Shown here: positions 6,932 through 13,153 of the stretch, one piece after another
Numbering within the stretch: position 1 is the first letter of the stretch
Layout: each line of letters starts with the position of its first letter
IMG/VR virus record: IMGVR_UViG_3300035659_000453
Span: 1 to 24,516 of that record
Source: a virus
DNA: 24,516 nt
Direction: 5' to 3' (one strand)
Notes under the pieces: model-generated
What the model was told of the DNA's origin: nothing
What the model saw: the letters and a program-made list of their open reading frames with translations, nothing else
Database searches by the model: none
Translations under genes and position numbers: made by a program

Positions 6932-7561
6932 ATGGAGAGCTGGGTCGCACGTGTGCTTGAGGTTTACAGGATGATGCCGGAGGAGGTCGAGGAGCTGGAA
7001 CGGCGGGAGACGGCGGAATACCGGGTGTGGGGATTTAACCGGGAAAACGGCGAGTGGTCGGATCGGGAGAAGCGGGCCCCCTACGCTTTGGGATGTTGGG
7101 AAATCCAGCGAGTATTTCACAAGCCCAGCCTGAAGGATTACTATAACCTCCAAGGGAAGGGCCTCACCGCAGATGAGCAAACCCGGGATCGCCTGATGCA
7201 AATCTCCGAGGTCGTCAAGGGCGTGATGATCCGGGATTCTGGCGTGAGGGTCATGATGATCCGATGCCGGAAGTGCGAGTGGAATCAAACGCTGGCCGAC
7301 AACGAGTATTTCGGCGGCGACGACATTGCCCACGAAGATACCCGGTGTGTGGGCGAGACCTTCGTCATCCACGTCCGGGAAGTAGAAAAAGCCTTCGATT
7401 CCGTCCTCAATCGGCTCAACATTCCGGGCCACCACCTACTCCACCGAATGGTCAAGAAGCACCAAGACCAGCTATCTATGAAACTGCACCTATTTTTATC
7501 CGCAAGAAACGCCCCTAAAAACCGCTACGAAAAGGTGCTTGCCGAAAAAGAAACCCCTTGA
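6932..7561 (+). CDS. Hypothetical protein with a CxxC motif
   Basis: 209 residues with GGGGG upstream. The N-terminal half is charged and helical (MMPEEVEELERRETAEYRVW). About residues 111-131 contain IRCRKCEWNQTL and then TRCVGE, three cysteines that could bind zinc with nearby His. The C-terminal half is helical and basic. The opening resembles small phage proteins with a W-x-G-x-x-x-E and CWxIQRVFH-type core, but no family can be named. The stop codon lies within the -35 box of the promoter at 7558. Confidence 0.6.
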   Translation: MESWVARVLEVYRMMPEEVEELERRETAEYRVWGFNRENGEWSDREKRAPYALGCWEIQRVFHKPSLKDYYNLQGKGLTADEQTRDRLMQISEVVKGVMIRDSGVRVMMIRCRKCEWNQTLADNEYFGGDDIAHEDTRCVGETFVIHVREVEKAFDSVLNRLNIPGHHLLHRMVKKHQDQLSMKLHLFLSARNAPKNRYEKVLAEKETP

Positions 7562-7586
7562 AATCGGTGTAAACACCCTATATAAT
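7558..7586 (+). promoter_or_regulatory. Strong sigma70 promoter with operator-like palindrome
   Basis: TTGAAA (7558-7563), a 17-base spacer, and a perfect TATAAT (7581-7586). Inside the spacer lies the perfect inverted repeat GGTGT-AA-ACACC (7566-7577). An operator between -35 and -10 is a classic repressor position. It would drive 7621 and the genes that follow, including the methyltransferase. Confidence 0.75.
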
Positions 7587-7620
7587 TGAATTAGGAATTG
7601 ATTGTATAGGAGGGCATGGT

Positions 7621-7878
7621 ATGACAAACTTAAAATGGGACGTAGCCTTAGAAGCGATAAACAGAGCGATAGCCGCAGGGGCGAAGATATACCTTCCGCA
7701 CGATGGCGGGCTTCTGGCGGCCCCGGAATGGCTGGTGGGCGAGGTCGACGACGAGGGCAAGGTGAAGTGCCCGAAGGCCAATGGCGGGTTTGGGTTCAGC
7801 TACTACATTGCCAACGACTATCGGCTCGACGGGATGTATATACAGGCACAGCACTTCTTGATGGGGAGGGTTCTTTGA
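7621..7878 (+). CDS. Hypothetical protein
   Basis: 85 residues. GGAGGG (7609-7614) is six bases before the ATG at 7621; an ATG at 7616 is too close and out of frame. The sequence (AINRAIAAGAKIYLPHDGGLLAA, then GFGFSYYIANDYRLDG) looks like a small alpha/beta fold and has no motif I can name. It is the first gene after the 7558 promoter. Its codon use is GC-rich like the bulk of the phage, unlike the AT-richer genes that follow. Confidence 0.65.
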   Translation: MTNLKWDVALEAINRAIAAGAKIYLPHDGGLLAAPEWLVGEVDDEGKVKCPKANGGFGFSYYIANDYRLDGMYIQAQHFLMGRVL

Positions 7879-7900
7879 CGGTGTTAGAAAACAATAAATC

Positions 7901-8470
7901 ATGAAAATACTCATTGCTTGCGAATTTTCAGGTATTGTTCGAGATGCTTTTATTCGGCATGGACATGACGCTTGGTCATGCGACTTGCTCCCGACCGAAA
8001 GACCGGGTCCTCATTTTCAGGAGGATGTCTTGGAAATTCTCGATAATGGTTGGGACATGATGATTGCGCATCCGCCGTGTACTTACATTAGCAACATGAG
8101 CAATTGCAGAATTAACGAGCCAGGAAGAAAGGAATTAAGGGAAAAAGGTTACGAATTTTTTATGAAGTTCACGCAAACAAATATTCCGTTGATCGCCATA
8201 GAGAATCCAAGGGGACTTCCAGAGCGACGGTGGAGGCCGGCAGATCAAATAATTAATCCGTATGAATTTGGACATCCGATGTCGAAGGCAACGTGCTTGT
8301 GGTTAAAGGGGCTTCCGAGGTTAGTTCCTACGAACATAGTCAAACCAGATAGAAAATTCGACGGAAAAAGATGGAGAACATGGGTTGACACAATGGGATC
8401 GCATACAGCAAAGAATAGAAGTGTAACTTTTGGCGGAATAGCCGAAGCTATGGGGAATCAGTGGGGATGA
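7901..8470 (+). CDS. Compact DNA cytosine methyltransferase-like protein
   Basis: 189 residues. ILIACEFSGIVRDAFIRHGH (3-22) is the SAM-binding strand and helix, DLL (28-30) the acidic second strand, and AHPPCTYISN (55-64) carries the Cys in the place of the PCQ loop of C5 methylases. IAIENP matches the ENV motif, and FGHPMSKATCLWLKGLP is a signature of a phage family annotated as DNA cytosine methyltransferase. It lacks room for the usual target-recognition domain, so activity and target are open. No SD is visible. Codons are clearly AT-richer than in flanking genes, suggesting recent acquisition. A protective or regulatory DNA modification role is inferred. Confidence 0.78.
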   Translation: MKILIACEFSGIVRDAFIRHGHDAWSCDLLPTERPGPHFQEDVLEILDNGWDMMIAHPPCTYISNMSNCRINEPGRKELREKGYEFFMKFTQTNIPLIAIENPRGLPERRWRPADQIINPYEFGHPMSKATCLWLKGLPRLVPTNIVKPDRKFDGKRWRTWVDTMGSHTAKNRSVTFGGIAEAMGNQWG

Positions 8471-8757
8471 GAAAAATTAAAGGCCCATACATGGACGTGG
8501 CAATTTGCCTAAATTGGTTCCCATGGCACCGAAGATGTAAGCACATTTGGACAGCTATACTGCCAAATGGGATCGAAGCGGATACTTGCCTTGAATGTCC
8601 CAAGTGCCATTGTTCGACCGGCGTATGGCTAAAATGGTGGCAAAATAACCGCCATAAGCCTGCGCAGAAAATGTTTTGGGTTAAAGGATATGGGAAATAT
8701 GTCAATGGTGTGCTTCGGGGGGATAATGGTCATGAATCCAATAAAACCAGGAATTAG
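8467..8757 (+). CDS. Small Cys-rich, probably zinc-binding protein
   Basis: 96 residues. The ATG at 8467 overlaps the methyltransferase stop as ATGA; GTG at 8461 is the only alternative nearby. CLNWFPWHRRCKHIW, CLECPKCHC and three tryptophans in the middle suggest one or two zinc sites. It shares the AT-rich codon use of the methyltransferase, and its coupling implies joint expression. No family recognised. Confidence 0.55.
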   Translation: MRKIKGPYMDVAICLNWFPWHRRCKHIWTAILPNGIEADTCLECPKCHCSTGVWLKWWQNNRHKPAQKMFWVKGYGKYVNGVLRGDNGHESNKTRN

Positions 8758-8917
8758 GAGATATTTGTCAAAGATAGGACGCAAAGGCGGTTTGGTTAAG
8801 TCTGAGTCCAAAGCTCAAGCTGTCCGATTGAACGGGCTGAAGGGCGGGAGGCCAAAGAAGCCTTCTCTTTCCTTGGAACATGGGACGAATCCCAAAGAAA
8901 ATGGGTTTCAGGGGTAG
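8732..8917 (+). CDS. Small basic KGGRP-type protein
   Basis: 61 residues from the ATG at 8732, nine bases after GGGGGG (8717-8722); ATGs at 8726 and 8690 are alternatives in frame. KIGRKGGLVKSESKAQAVRL and NGLKGGRPKK match the pattern of many tiny bacterial and phage proteins with repeated GG and a GGRPKK end. These are basic and probably bind nucleic acid, but their function is not known to me. Last gene of the AT-richer segment. Confidence 0.5.
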   Translation: MNPIKPGIRRYLSKIGRKGGLVKSESKAQAVRLNGLKGGRPKKPSLSLEHGTNPKENGFQG

Positions 8918-8993
8918 ATTCAATGCCTAAATCTGCGTTTAATTGCTCCGATTTTTTTCTACGAGCGTCGGATAACGGGAGGACATCGAACTG

Positions 8994-9056
8994 ATGTCGG
9001 ACGAGGAGATCAAACGGCTTTACGAGATCGTGGCATTTTCAAAGGGGGGCGTATGA
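8994..9056 (+). CDS. Possible 20-residue microprotein
   Basis: An ATG at 8994, eleven bases after GGGAGG, opens a 20-codon frame (MSDEEIKRLYEIVAFSKGGV) whose TGA overlaps the next ATG as ATGA. Codons match the phage bias. It may serve mainly as a leader that delivers ribosomes to the next gene. Too short for certainty. Confidence 0.33.
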   Translation: MSDEEIKRLYEIVAFSKGGV

Positions 9057-9334
9057 GCGAGGAACAAAAGCATCCGATGATGGCGTGTGGATGCCAAGCG
9101 AACGGGCAGGACAAAAACGGGAATCCGGTCTGCTGTGTCCACATCGGGATCGCAGAGGGGGCCCGGGTCGTTCAGGAGGCTCCGCCCAATTTGGCGGGCC
9201 GCCAAGCCAAGTGTGGCGATTGCGGGCGGACGGAGGCTTCGGAGCAGGCGTTATCCGGGCGGCTGGCGTTCTTCCGCCACCAGCCAACCAAGCCGTTTGA
9301 TTATTTCTACTGCGGATGCTATGGGTGGAATTGA
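9053..9334 (+). CDS. Cys-rich zinc-binding mini-protein
   Basis: 93 residues behind GGGGGG. Cysteines fall in MACGCQ, VCCVHIG, KCGDCGR and YCGCYGW, nine in total, enough for two zinc sites. Chemistry and size suggest a treble-clef or ribbon-type binder, of protein or nucleic acid. No named family. It is one of the most Cys-dense members of this phage's mini-protein cluster. Confidence 0.6.
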   Translation: MSEEQKHPMMACGCQANGQDKNGNPVCCVHIGIAEGARVVQEAPPNLAGRQAKCGDCGRTEASEQALSGRLAFFRHQPTKPFDYFYCGCYGWN

Positions 9335-9343
9335 GGGGGTATT

Positions 9344-9538
9344 ATGATCAAATCTTTCTTTGTTGATATGCAGAAGATCGACGACGGTTACACGGTTTCT
9401 CGGCTGGTCATTTTTCAGGAACACGAAGAGAGCATCGAGAACAAGAAGCATTGCGAAACATTCAATCAGGCGATAGTCACACTTCGGGGGTGGATCGATG
9501 AAGCGGAGAACGATAATTCACAAGTCCCAAAAGTATAA
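9344..9538 (+). CDS. Hypothetical protein
   Basis: 64 residues; GAGGGGG ends six bases before the ATG. A two-part beta/alpha sequence (SFFVDMQKIDDGYTVSRLVIF, then CETFNQAIVTLRGWIDE) with an acidic tail. The last 41 bases overlap the next gene in another frame. No family recognised. Confidence 0.55.
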   Translation: MIKSFFVDMQKIDDGYTVSRLVIFQEHEESIENKKHCETFNQAIVTLRGWIDEAENDNSQVPKV

Positions 9539-9758
9539 CTTCGTGCTGGCCCACATCAGCGAATGCCGGGAGGTATTCTGCGGGGACAGGTTCTACAATA
9601 ACCCCGCCGAGATATCGCTCGTCTGCGAGGCGACCCGGGAGCTGGGGTATTCCGAAAAGACATCGGGCCTCGATATCATCCGGTCGCTGAGGCCGATTTA
9701 TTTCAGGGTGGCAAATGTCATGCGAGGTGTCCAAGGAGGTCTGTGCCATGAAAAATAG
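9498..9758 (+). CDS. Hypothetical protein
   Basis: 86 residues. GGGGGTGG (9486-9493) is the likely SD. Begins with a basic MKRRTIIHKSQKYN and has scattered Cys without a CxxC pair. The C-terminal codons overlap the SD and start of the next gene, so translation of the two is probably linked. Nothing recognised. Confidence 0.5.
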   Translation: MKRRTIIHKSQKYNFVLAHISECREVFCGDRFYNNPAEISLVCEATRELGYSEKTSGLDIIRSLRPIYFRVANVMRGVQGGLCHEK

Positions 9759-10035
9759 AAATCAAGGCGGAGAAATTCTGATGGGGACGTTGATACTCGG
9801 GGCGTGGGTGTTCAGCCTGTTCGGGCTGGGCGTGGGCCACACGATAGCGGAGAACCGGGCCAAGGACGAGATGCGGGCGGCGGGCATCGACCCGATAGCC
9901 GTTGAGGAAAACTTCGAGGCGGCTCAAGAGTTTCGCAAGAGCCTCCCCAACGAGGTGGCCCCCGGCAAGCTCAAGATTGACAGATACGGGGTCAATCAAT
10001 ACCCACGGTTTGAACGATTGAAGCTGGGGCGGTAA
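9748..10035 (+). CDS. Single-pass membrane mini-protein
   Basis: 95 residues. AAGGAGGT (9733-9740) seven bases before the ATG at 9748 fixes the start, against an ATG at 9715. Residues about 11-33 (LMGTLILGAWVFSLFGLGVG) form one hydrophobic membrane segment; the remainder is charged and ends in a basic KLGR. The hydrophobic helix and Gly pattern could suit a holin-like or anchor role, but no lysis partner is nearby, so I leave it unassigned. Confidence 0.6.
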   Translation: MKNRNQGGEILMGTLILGAWVFSLFGLGVGHTIAENRAKDEMRAAGIDPIAVEENFEAAQEFRKSLPNEVAPGKLKIDRYGVNQYPRFERLKLGR

Positions 10036-10053
10036 CGCCTCCGCAGGCTATTT

Positions 10054-10124
10054 CCACGGGGTTAGGGCCGTGGAGAGAAGCAAACGGGGGAGGGGCGGAA
10101 TCTTTGAGGGAGGACGTTCCTCCC
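10054..10124 (+). other. Intergenic tandem hairpins
   Basis: CCACGG (10054-10059) pairs with CCGTGG (10068-10073), and GGGAGGA (10108-10114) pairs with TCCTCCC (10118-10124) across a 3-base loop. The second is followed by CCCTATTTG, a poor T run, so at most a weak terminator. The gap runs 10036-10157; a strong SD (AAGGAG) for 10158 follows. Confidence 0.4.
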
Positions 10125-10157
10125 CCCTATTTGACAAAATAAGACAAGGAGATCACC

Positions 10158-10373
10158 ATGAGAAAGAAAACAATCAAAGCGGGGCGGCCCGGGCTTGGTA
10201 AAAAATATCCGAAGTCCTTGATAATTCCCGCTTCCGAGTATATGATCGCATACGTTAAATTAATGGGTCGCTCACAAGACCCACAGGTCTCCGGGGCGGA
10301 ATGGTGCAGGCGGATGCTGTTTCCCGATGGGTGGAAGGCGGAGCTGGCCGCAATGGGCGGAGATGTCGAGTGA
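10158..10373 (+). CDS. Small basic protein, possible DNA-binding
   Basis: 71 residues with AAGGAGATCACC before the ATG. Basic start (MRKKTIKAGRPGLGKK), then SLIIPASEYMIAYVKLMGR and EWCRRMLFPDGWKAEL. A strand followed by two helices resembles the layout of ribbon-helix-helix proteins, but the match is loose. Coupled to the next gene through GTGA. Confidence 0.5.
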   Translation: MRKKTIKAGRPGLGKKYPKSLIIPASEYMIAYVKLMGRSQDPQVSGAEWCRRMLFPDGWKAELAAMGGDVE

Positions 10374-10636
10374 AGATCGGGTGTGTTTTATTCGGCCATG
10401 AGTGGGGCCGCAATGTCGAGTCTGGAAATCTGGTTTTCCAAAAGGGCGGGAAGCGGCCCGGCGTTTACGTTTTCGACGGTTCGATTAAAAAATGCAAAAG
10501 ATGCCACCGAGAAAAATACGAAGGCAATCCACGCCCCATCGCAATGATCAACGAAGAGGAATTGCGACGCCTCAAACAGATCAAGGGGGTGGCCCGGTTT
10601 TATGATCGTGTGCCGGAATTGCATCCGAAGATTTAA
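10370..10636 (+). CDS. DUF1660-like zinc-binding mini-protein
   Basis: 88 residues from GTG 10370, whose TG is shared with the previous TGA; GGAGAT serves as SD. MKIGCVLFGHEWGR at the start and KKCKRCHREKY (about 40-50) give the C..x..H and CxxC ligands typical of small prophage zinc proteins with an N-terminal C-x-x-x-G-H-x-W. Role in the family is unknown. Confidence 0.6.
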   Translation: MKIGCVLFGHEWGRNVESGNLVFQKGGKRPGVYVFDGSIKKCKRCHREKYEGNPRPIAMINEEELRRLKQIKGVARFYDRVPELHPKI

Positions 10637-10898
10637 AAAGCATAACCTTTTCCGTGTCGTCATTCCGAAGCCGAATCAATTTTTTAACTTTCCAAATTCA
10701 AGAGCATGGGAGCTGTATTTTGCACTTCGCAACGCATGGGATATCTACGTCACAGGCCTCGCCGATGTCGCTCTCGAACACGACTTCACCGTCAACCACA
10801 AAGGAATCCCCAAATTTCAATGCCTTAAATACACAGGGAGGAAAACGTGCTTAAACCAGTTCCGTGTCGTGGGTGCGGCAAAGCAGTTTATTTTGTGA
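10602..10898 (+). CDS. Probable small protein overlapping both neighbours
   Basis: 98 residues. The start overlaps the previous gene by 35 bases and the end overlaps the next by 52. The evidence is that between 10690 and 10800 this frame alone carries the phage's G/C-ending codon pattern (gtc, ctc, gac, ttc, acc, gtc, aac) and gives a normal sequence with RAWELYFALRNAWDIYVTGL. The start reads MIVCRNCIRRFKK, a CxxC pair. GGGGGTGG lies about ten bases upstream. The alternative is a decayed gene. Confidence 0.42.
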   Translation: MIVCRNCIRRFKKHNLFRVVIPKPNQFFNFPNSRAWELYFALRNAWDIYVTGLADVALEHDFTVNHKGIPKFQCLKYTGRKTCLNQFRVVGAAKQFIL

Positions 10899-11095
10899 CG
10901 GACACCGCCGGGAAAACCCAAATTCTCGATGCCGTGGCCCCGGTGTGGAAAATCAAAATCGCCTTCGAGCCGATGATGGGCGGCCAGATATACATAGCGG
11001 AACGGGCCCCGCAGGAAACGTTCGTGACCCACTTCGCCACCTGTTCCAAAGCCAATCAATTTTCAAAGAAAAAGGAGATCACCCCTCATGCGTAA
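10847..11095 (+). CDS. Zinc-binding mini-protein
   Basis: 82 residues from GTG 10847, five bases after GGGAGG. PCRGCGKAVYFVTDTAGKTQ, then LDAVAPVWKI, and a closing FVTHFATC match a common phage mini-protein pattern: CxxC, a strand with a Gly-Lys turn, a Pro-Val strand and a late H..C pair, together a single zinc site. Function unknown; in other phages such genes also sit in early accessory clusters. Confidence 0.62.
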   Translation: MLKPVPCRGCGKAVYFVTDTAGKTQILDAVAPVWKIKIAFEPMMGGQIYIAERAPQETFVTHFATCSKANQFSKKKEITPHA

Positions 11096-11459
11096 ATATC
11101 CAATTCTTGTCGCAGGGTTCGGAATCAAACGGTGGGAACGCCGGGCCGACGATGCCGGGACAGATTACGGCGTGTTGTCCAAGGAAGAATACTGGGACAA
11201 GGCCGGGCTCATGTTCATGGTCGACCGCAGTTCACAAATGTGGGGCCCGACCAACATTCAAAAGAAATCCAAGTTCGGATTTCTGATCACGTGGCCTTTC
11301 TGCTTTCACGTTTGGTTTCAGTTCATCCCGCAGGTGGAAGGCCAGCCCGGGAGCGAGACTGTTTTTTATTGGCGATTCGGCCTGTGGCGGTGGGACGCCA
11401 ACATGGGCCAGTACATCGGGCCGGGGACGTGGTACGGGCCCGGGCTTCACTGGGATTAG
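11088..11459 (+). CDS. Conserved phage hypothetical protein, aromatic-rich
   Basis: 123 residues; AAGGAGATCACC ahead of the ATG. The C-terminal half is unusually rich in Trp, Phe and Tyr: LITWPFCFHVWFQFIPQ, FYWRFGLWRWD and a closing TWYGPGLHWD. I have seen this WPxCFHVWFQ / GxWRWD / GPGxHWD pattern in unassigned phage proteins; I know of no function. Not a membrane protein by composition: the aromatics are interspersed with charged and polar residues. Confidence 0.62.
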   Translation: MRKYPILVAGFGIKRWERRADDAGTDYGVLSKEEYWDKAGLMFMVDRSSQMWGPTNIQKKSKFGFLITWPFCFHVWFQFIPQVEGQPGSETVFYWRFGLWRWDANMGQYIGPGTWYGPGLHWD

Positions 11460-11461
11460 TT

Positions 11462-11641
11462 ATGGCCGAAGCTAAAGTTTTCGTCGCCACGATTCATGTC
11501 GAGGAAGAGGTCACCGTTTTTGCGGAGAACAAAACCGCCGCCGAGGAGAAATGCCGGGCGGGAATGTATTGGAGAACGGAAGGACAGCAAAGAAAATTCG
11601 TCAAGGTCGTGGCTATCGACGAGGGGAGACTGGAAAAATAA
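11462..11641 (+). CDS. Hypothetical mini-protein
   Basis: 59 residues. The start is the ATG two bases after the previous TAG; a longer reading in this frame from 11132 only shadows the upstream gene. VFVATIHVEEEVTVFAENKT then AAEEKCRAGMYW suggests a small beta-alpha-beta fold. No strong SD, so probably coupled translation. Unassigned. Confidence 0.5.
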   Translation: MAEAKVFVATIHVEEEVTVFAENKTAAEEKCRAGMYWRTEGQQRKFVKVVAIDEGRLEK

Positions 11642-11653
11642 GGAGGCATGGGT

Positions 11654-11812
11654 ATGGATACCGACTTAAAAACGTTGCGAGAAGGACTGGGCTGGGCCGA
11701 TTTTAATTCAAACGAAACCATCCAGGAATTGGTTCAAGCCGTGATGGTTTGCTTGGACAGAATTGACGCACTCGAACAGCTCCGGGATGCGGCGTGGCGG
11801 AGCAAGGAATGA
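11654..11812 (+). CDS. 52-residue helical mini-protein
   Basis: AGGAGG (11641-11646) is seven bases before the ATG at 11654; an in-frame ATG at 11648 is too close. The product (MDTDLKTLREGLGWADF start, then IQELVQAVMVCLDRIDALEQL) looks like two helices with a heptad-like end. Codons match the phage bias. Overlaps the next start as ATGA. Unassigned. Confidence 0.5.
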   Translation: MDTDLKTLREGLGWADFNSNETIQELVQAVMVCLDRIDALEQLRDAAWRSKE

Positions 11813-11880
11813 CGCACATCTATAAACGCATCGCCGACAAGTTCTACTGCGAAATCTGCGGGTTCTGGTTCCATGCGTAA
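11809..11880 (+). CDS. Possible 23-residue zinc-knuckle microprotein
   Basis: ATGA overlap with the previous gene and an overlap with the next start. Reads MTHIYKRIADKFYCEICGFW then FHA, with CxxC and two His, so a single metal site is conceivable. Codons fit the phage bias (atc, gcc, gac, aag, ttc, tac, tgc). Either a true microprotein or a coupling leader. Confidence 0.38.
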   Translation: MTHIYKRIADKFYCEICGFWFHA

Positions 11881-12100
11881 TCCCCGCCGCCGCTGGGGAT
11901 GGTCGATTTTCCAGTGCATCCTGTGCGGGCGGCGATCCCGGCGGTGGCACAATGCCATCCAGTGCCAGCTCCCGATGGCGGAGGGGATGAAGCTGACCAA
12001 TCGCATTTGCGGCGGGCGGCTTTGTTGGGCCGGGAACGGAGAAAAGAAAGCACCGGAGCCCTGCGGGAAGTGCAACGGAACCGGAAAGATATGGCGGTGA
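11873..12100 (+). CDS. Cys-rich zinc-binding mini-protein
   Basis: 75 residues. Basic N-terminus (MRNPRRRWGW), then QCILCGRRSRRW, ICGGRLCW and a closing PCGKCNGTGKIW. The last resembles one zinc-binding repeat (CxxCxGxG) of DnaJ-like proteins. Up to four Cys pairs, enough for two zinc sites. Nucleic-acid binding is plausible from the basic charge. Start overlaps the preceding microprotein; no strong SD. Confidence 0.55.
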   Translation: MRNPRRRWGWSIFQCILCGRRSRRWHNAIQCQLPMAEGMKLTNRICGGRLCWAGNGEKKAPEPCGKCNGTGKIWR

Positions 12101-12265
12101 CCGTCGAAAAAACAGAGGACGAGATTAGGAACACGTGCGCTCCGTCACCTCCGGGAATTACTCGACGAGGAAAACCCGACCCCCATTTTCATCTTCACGG
12201 TGGAATCCAAAATCCGGGCTTACGAACGGAAGATAAAAAAGATTCTGGAACGGGAAGATGACTAA
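12091..12265 (+). pseudogene. Small helical gene broken by a one-base frame shift
   Basis: From ATG 12091 the frame reads MAVTVEKTEDEIRNT and then degenerates into Pro/His-rich residues ending at 12261. From about 12137 a different frame has the phage's codon bias and reads ALRHLRELLDEENPTPIFIF then TVESKIRAYERKIKKILERE, ending at TAA 12265, but it has no start codon after its in-frame stop at 12098-12100. Removing one base near 12136 joins them into a 57-residue charged helical protein. The cause may be mutation, sequencing error or programmed shifting; no known slippery site is seen. Confidence 0.55.
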
Positions 12266-12524
12266 GGTCGTCCACACCGTTGAGCCGTTCAAGACCATCA
12301 ACAGCAAGCTGGCCAACGGATGGGCCTGCTACCTCATCGCCGACTTCGACCAAGGCATCCGGCTTCAGATGTGCGACTCCGACCCGGACGACGACTTCTG
12401 GCGATATTGCATCGTGGGCCAAACGCTGGACGAGTGCGTCGGCAAGGCGGTCATCTTGTCCCAGCGGTACACGCCCAACCAGTTTTCAAATATGACTTGG
12501 CTTCATTGCAGGGGGCACTCATGA
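12258..12524 (+). CDS. Hypothetical protein
   Basis: 88 residues. The ATG overlaps the ends of both frames of the preceding broken gene. Sequence ANGWACYLIADFDQGIRLQM then acidic CDSDPDDDFWRYCIVGQT and a helix (LDECVGKAVILSQRY). A compact beta/alpha protein with scattered Cys. No motif recognised. Followed directly by the winged-helix gene (ATGA). Confidence 0.6.
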   Translation: MTKVVHTVEPFKTINSKLANGWACYLIADFDQGIRLQMCDSDPDDDFWRYCIVGQTLDECVGKAVILSQRYTPNQFSNMTWLHCRGHS

Positions 12525-12820
12525 CGATCACAGAAACAACCCGCCGGGATTCATTCGACAAGACCAAACCCGACATCGGGCCCAAACAGCTCTCCGTATA
12601 TACGCTCCTTCAGCGTCACCCCGGCGGCCTATCGGCGTGGGATATCTCCGCCCGGCTAGGCTGGATGATCCACGTCACCCGGCCCCGGATCACGGAGCTT
12701 CAGCACATGGGCCTTATAGAAGCCTTTGATAAGGCGTACCACGAGGGAACCCAACGCCACGAGGCCGTGTGGCGTACAAAACGGGCCTTGGGGCCGCTTT
12801 TCGATAGGGGGGAGGCGTAA
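12521..12820 (+). CDS. Winged helix-turn-helix protein
   Basis: 99 residues from the ATG that shares ATGA with the previous stop, behind GGGGG. SVYTLLQRHPGGLSAWDISA, then RLGWMIHVTRPRITELQHMG and LIEAFDKAY followed by AVWR fits a winged helix: helix 1, helix-turn-helix, and a beta wing. The pattern is like phage and MarR-type or replication-initiator wHTH domains used to read DNA or to sense helper genes. It is a candidate regulator for the palindromes at 2913, 7566 or 15129, a link that is inference only. Confidence 0.6.
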   Translation: MTITETTRRDSFDKTKPDIGPKQLSVYTLLQRHPGGLSAWDISARLGWMIHVTRPRITELQHMGLIEAFDKAYHEGTQRHEAVWRTKRALGPLFDRGEA

Positions 12821-12969
12821 TGGCCCCCACCTTGCTTATTTACGCACTTGTGGCCGTTTGTGGCCTTGGGGTGCTGGGCCTGATATTCATTGAGAACCGA
12901 CTGGCCGAAATCGTGACCCAGCTCCGGGAGATCAAATACGTCCTGCGGGAGCGACCCGATGAACCGTGA
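12820..12969 (+). CDS. 49-residue single-pass membrane protein
   Basis: TAATG overlap with the previous stop; GGGGGGAGG lies just upstream. Residues about 3-24 (PTLLIYALVAVCGLGVLGLI) span a membrane once, followed by a charged amphipathic helix with LAEIVTQLREIKYVLRER. Topology resembles small phage inner-membrane proteins, such as i-spanin-like or superinfection-exclusion peptides, without a specific match. Confidence 0.6.
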   Translation: MAPTLLIYALVAVCGLGVLGLIFIENRLAEIVTQLREIKYVLRERPDEP

Positions 12970-13153
12970 ACCCGCCCCGGACAAGCGGCCCGAAATGGCC
13001 TGCCCCAAGTGTCGGCACAAGCCCACCCCATCGTGGGGCAAGCATATGCTGATCTGCTCCAACTGCGGATGGACGATGACCTACACCGAGTGGCTGGAAA
13101 AGTCAAAGGAAGATCGAATTGCGGAGCAGGAGATCGGCGACGAAACTTGCTAA
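12959..13153 (+). CDS. Zinc-ribbon mini-protein
   Basis: 64 residues, overlapping the membrane protein gene. MACPKCRHKPTPSWGKHMLI and CSNCGWTMTY give two CxxC pairs seventeen residues apart, a classic zinc ribbon, followed by an acidic helical tail. Ribbon proteins of this size commonly bind DNA, RNA or polymerase; which applies here is unknown. Confidence 0.62.
   Translation: MNREPAPDKRPEMACPKCRHKPTPSWGKHMLICSNCGWTMTYTEWLEKSKEDRIAEQEIGDETC

Noticed and set aside
9748-10035. Holin assignment for the single-pass membrane protein.
   Set aside because: Topology fits but no endolysin, spanin or other lysis gene is nearby, so the name would be a guess.
10131-10136. TTGACA near 10131 as a promoter for the 10158 gene.
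   Set aside because: No -10 box at the right distance; the start codon and SD occupy that position.
12091-12261. The full frame of 12091-12261 as an intact gene.
   Set aside because: After about codon 15 the codons lose the phage bias and the protein becomes Pro/His-rich, while another frame regains the bias.
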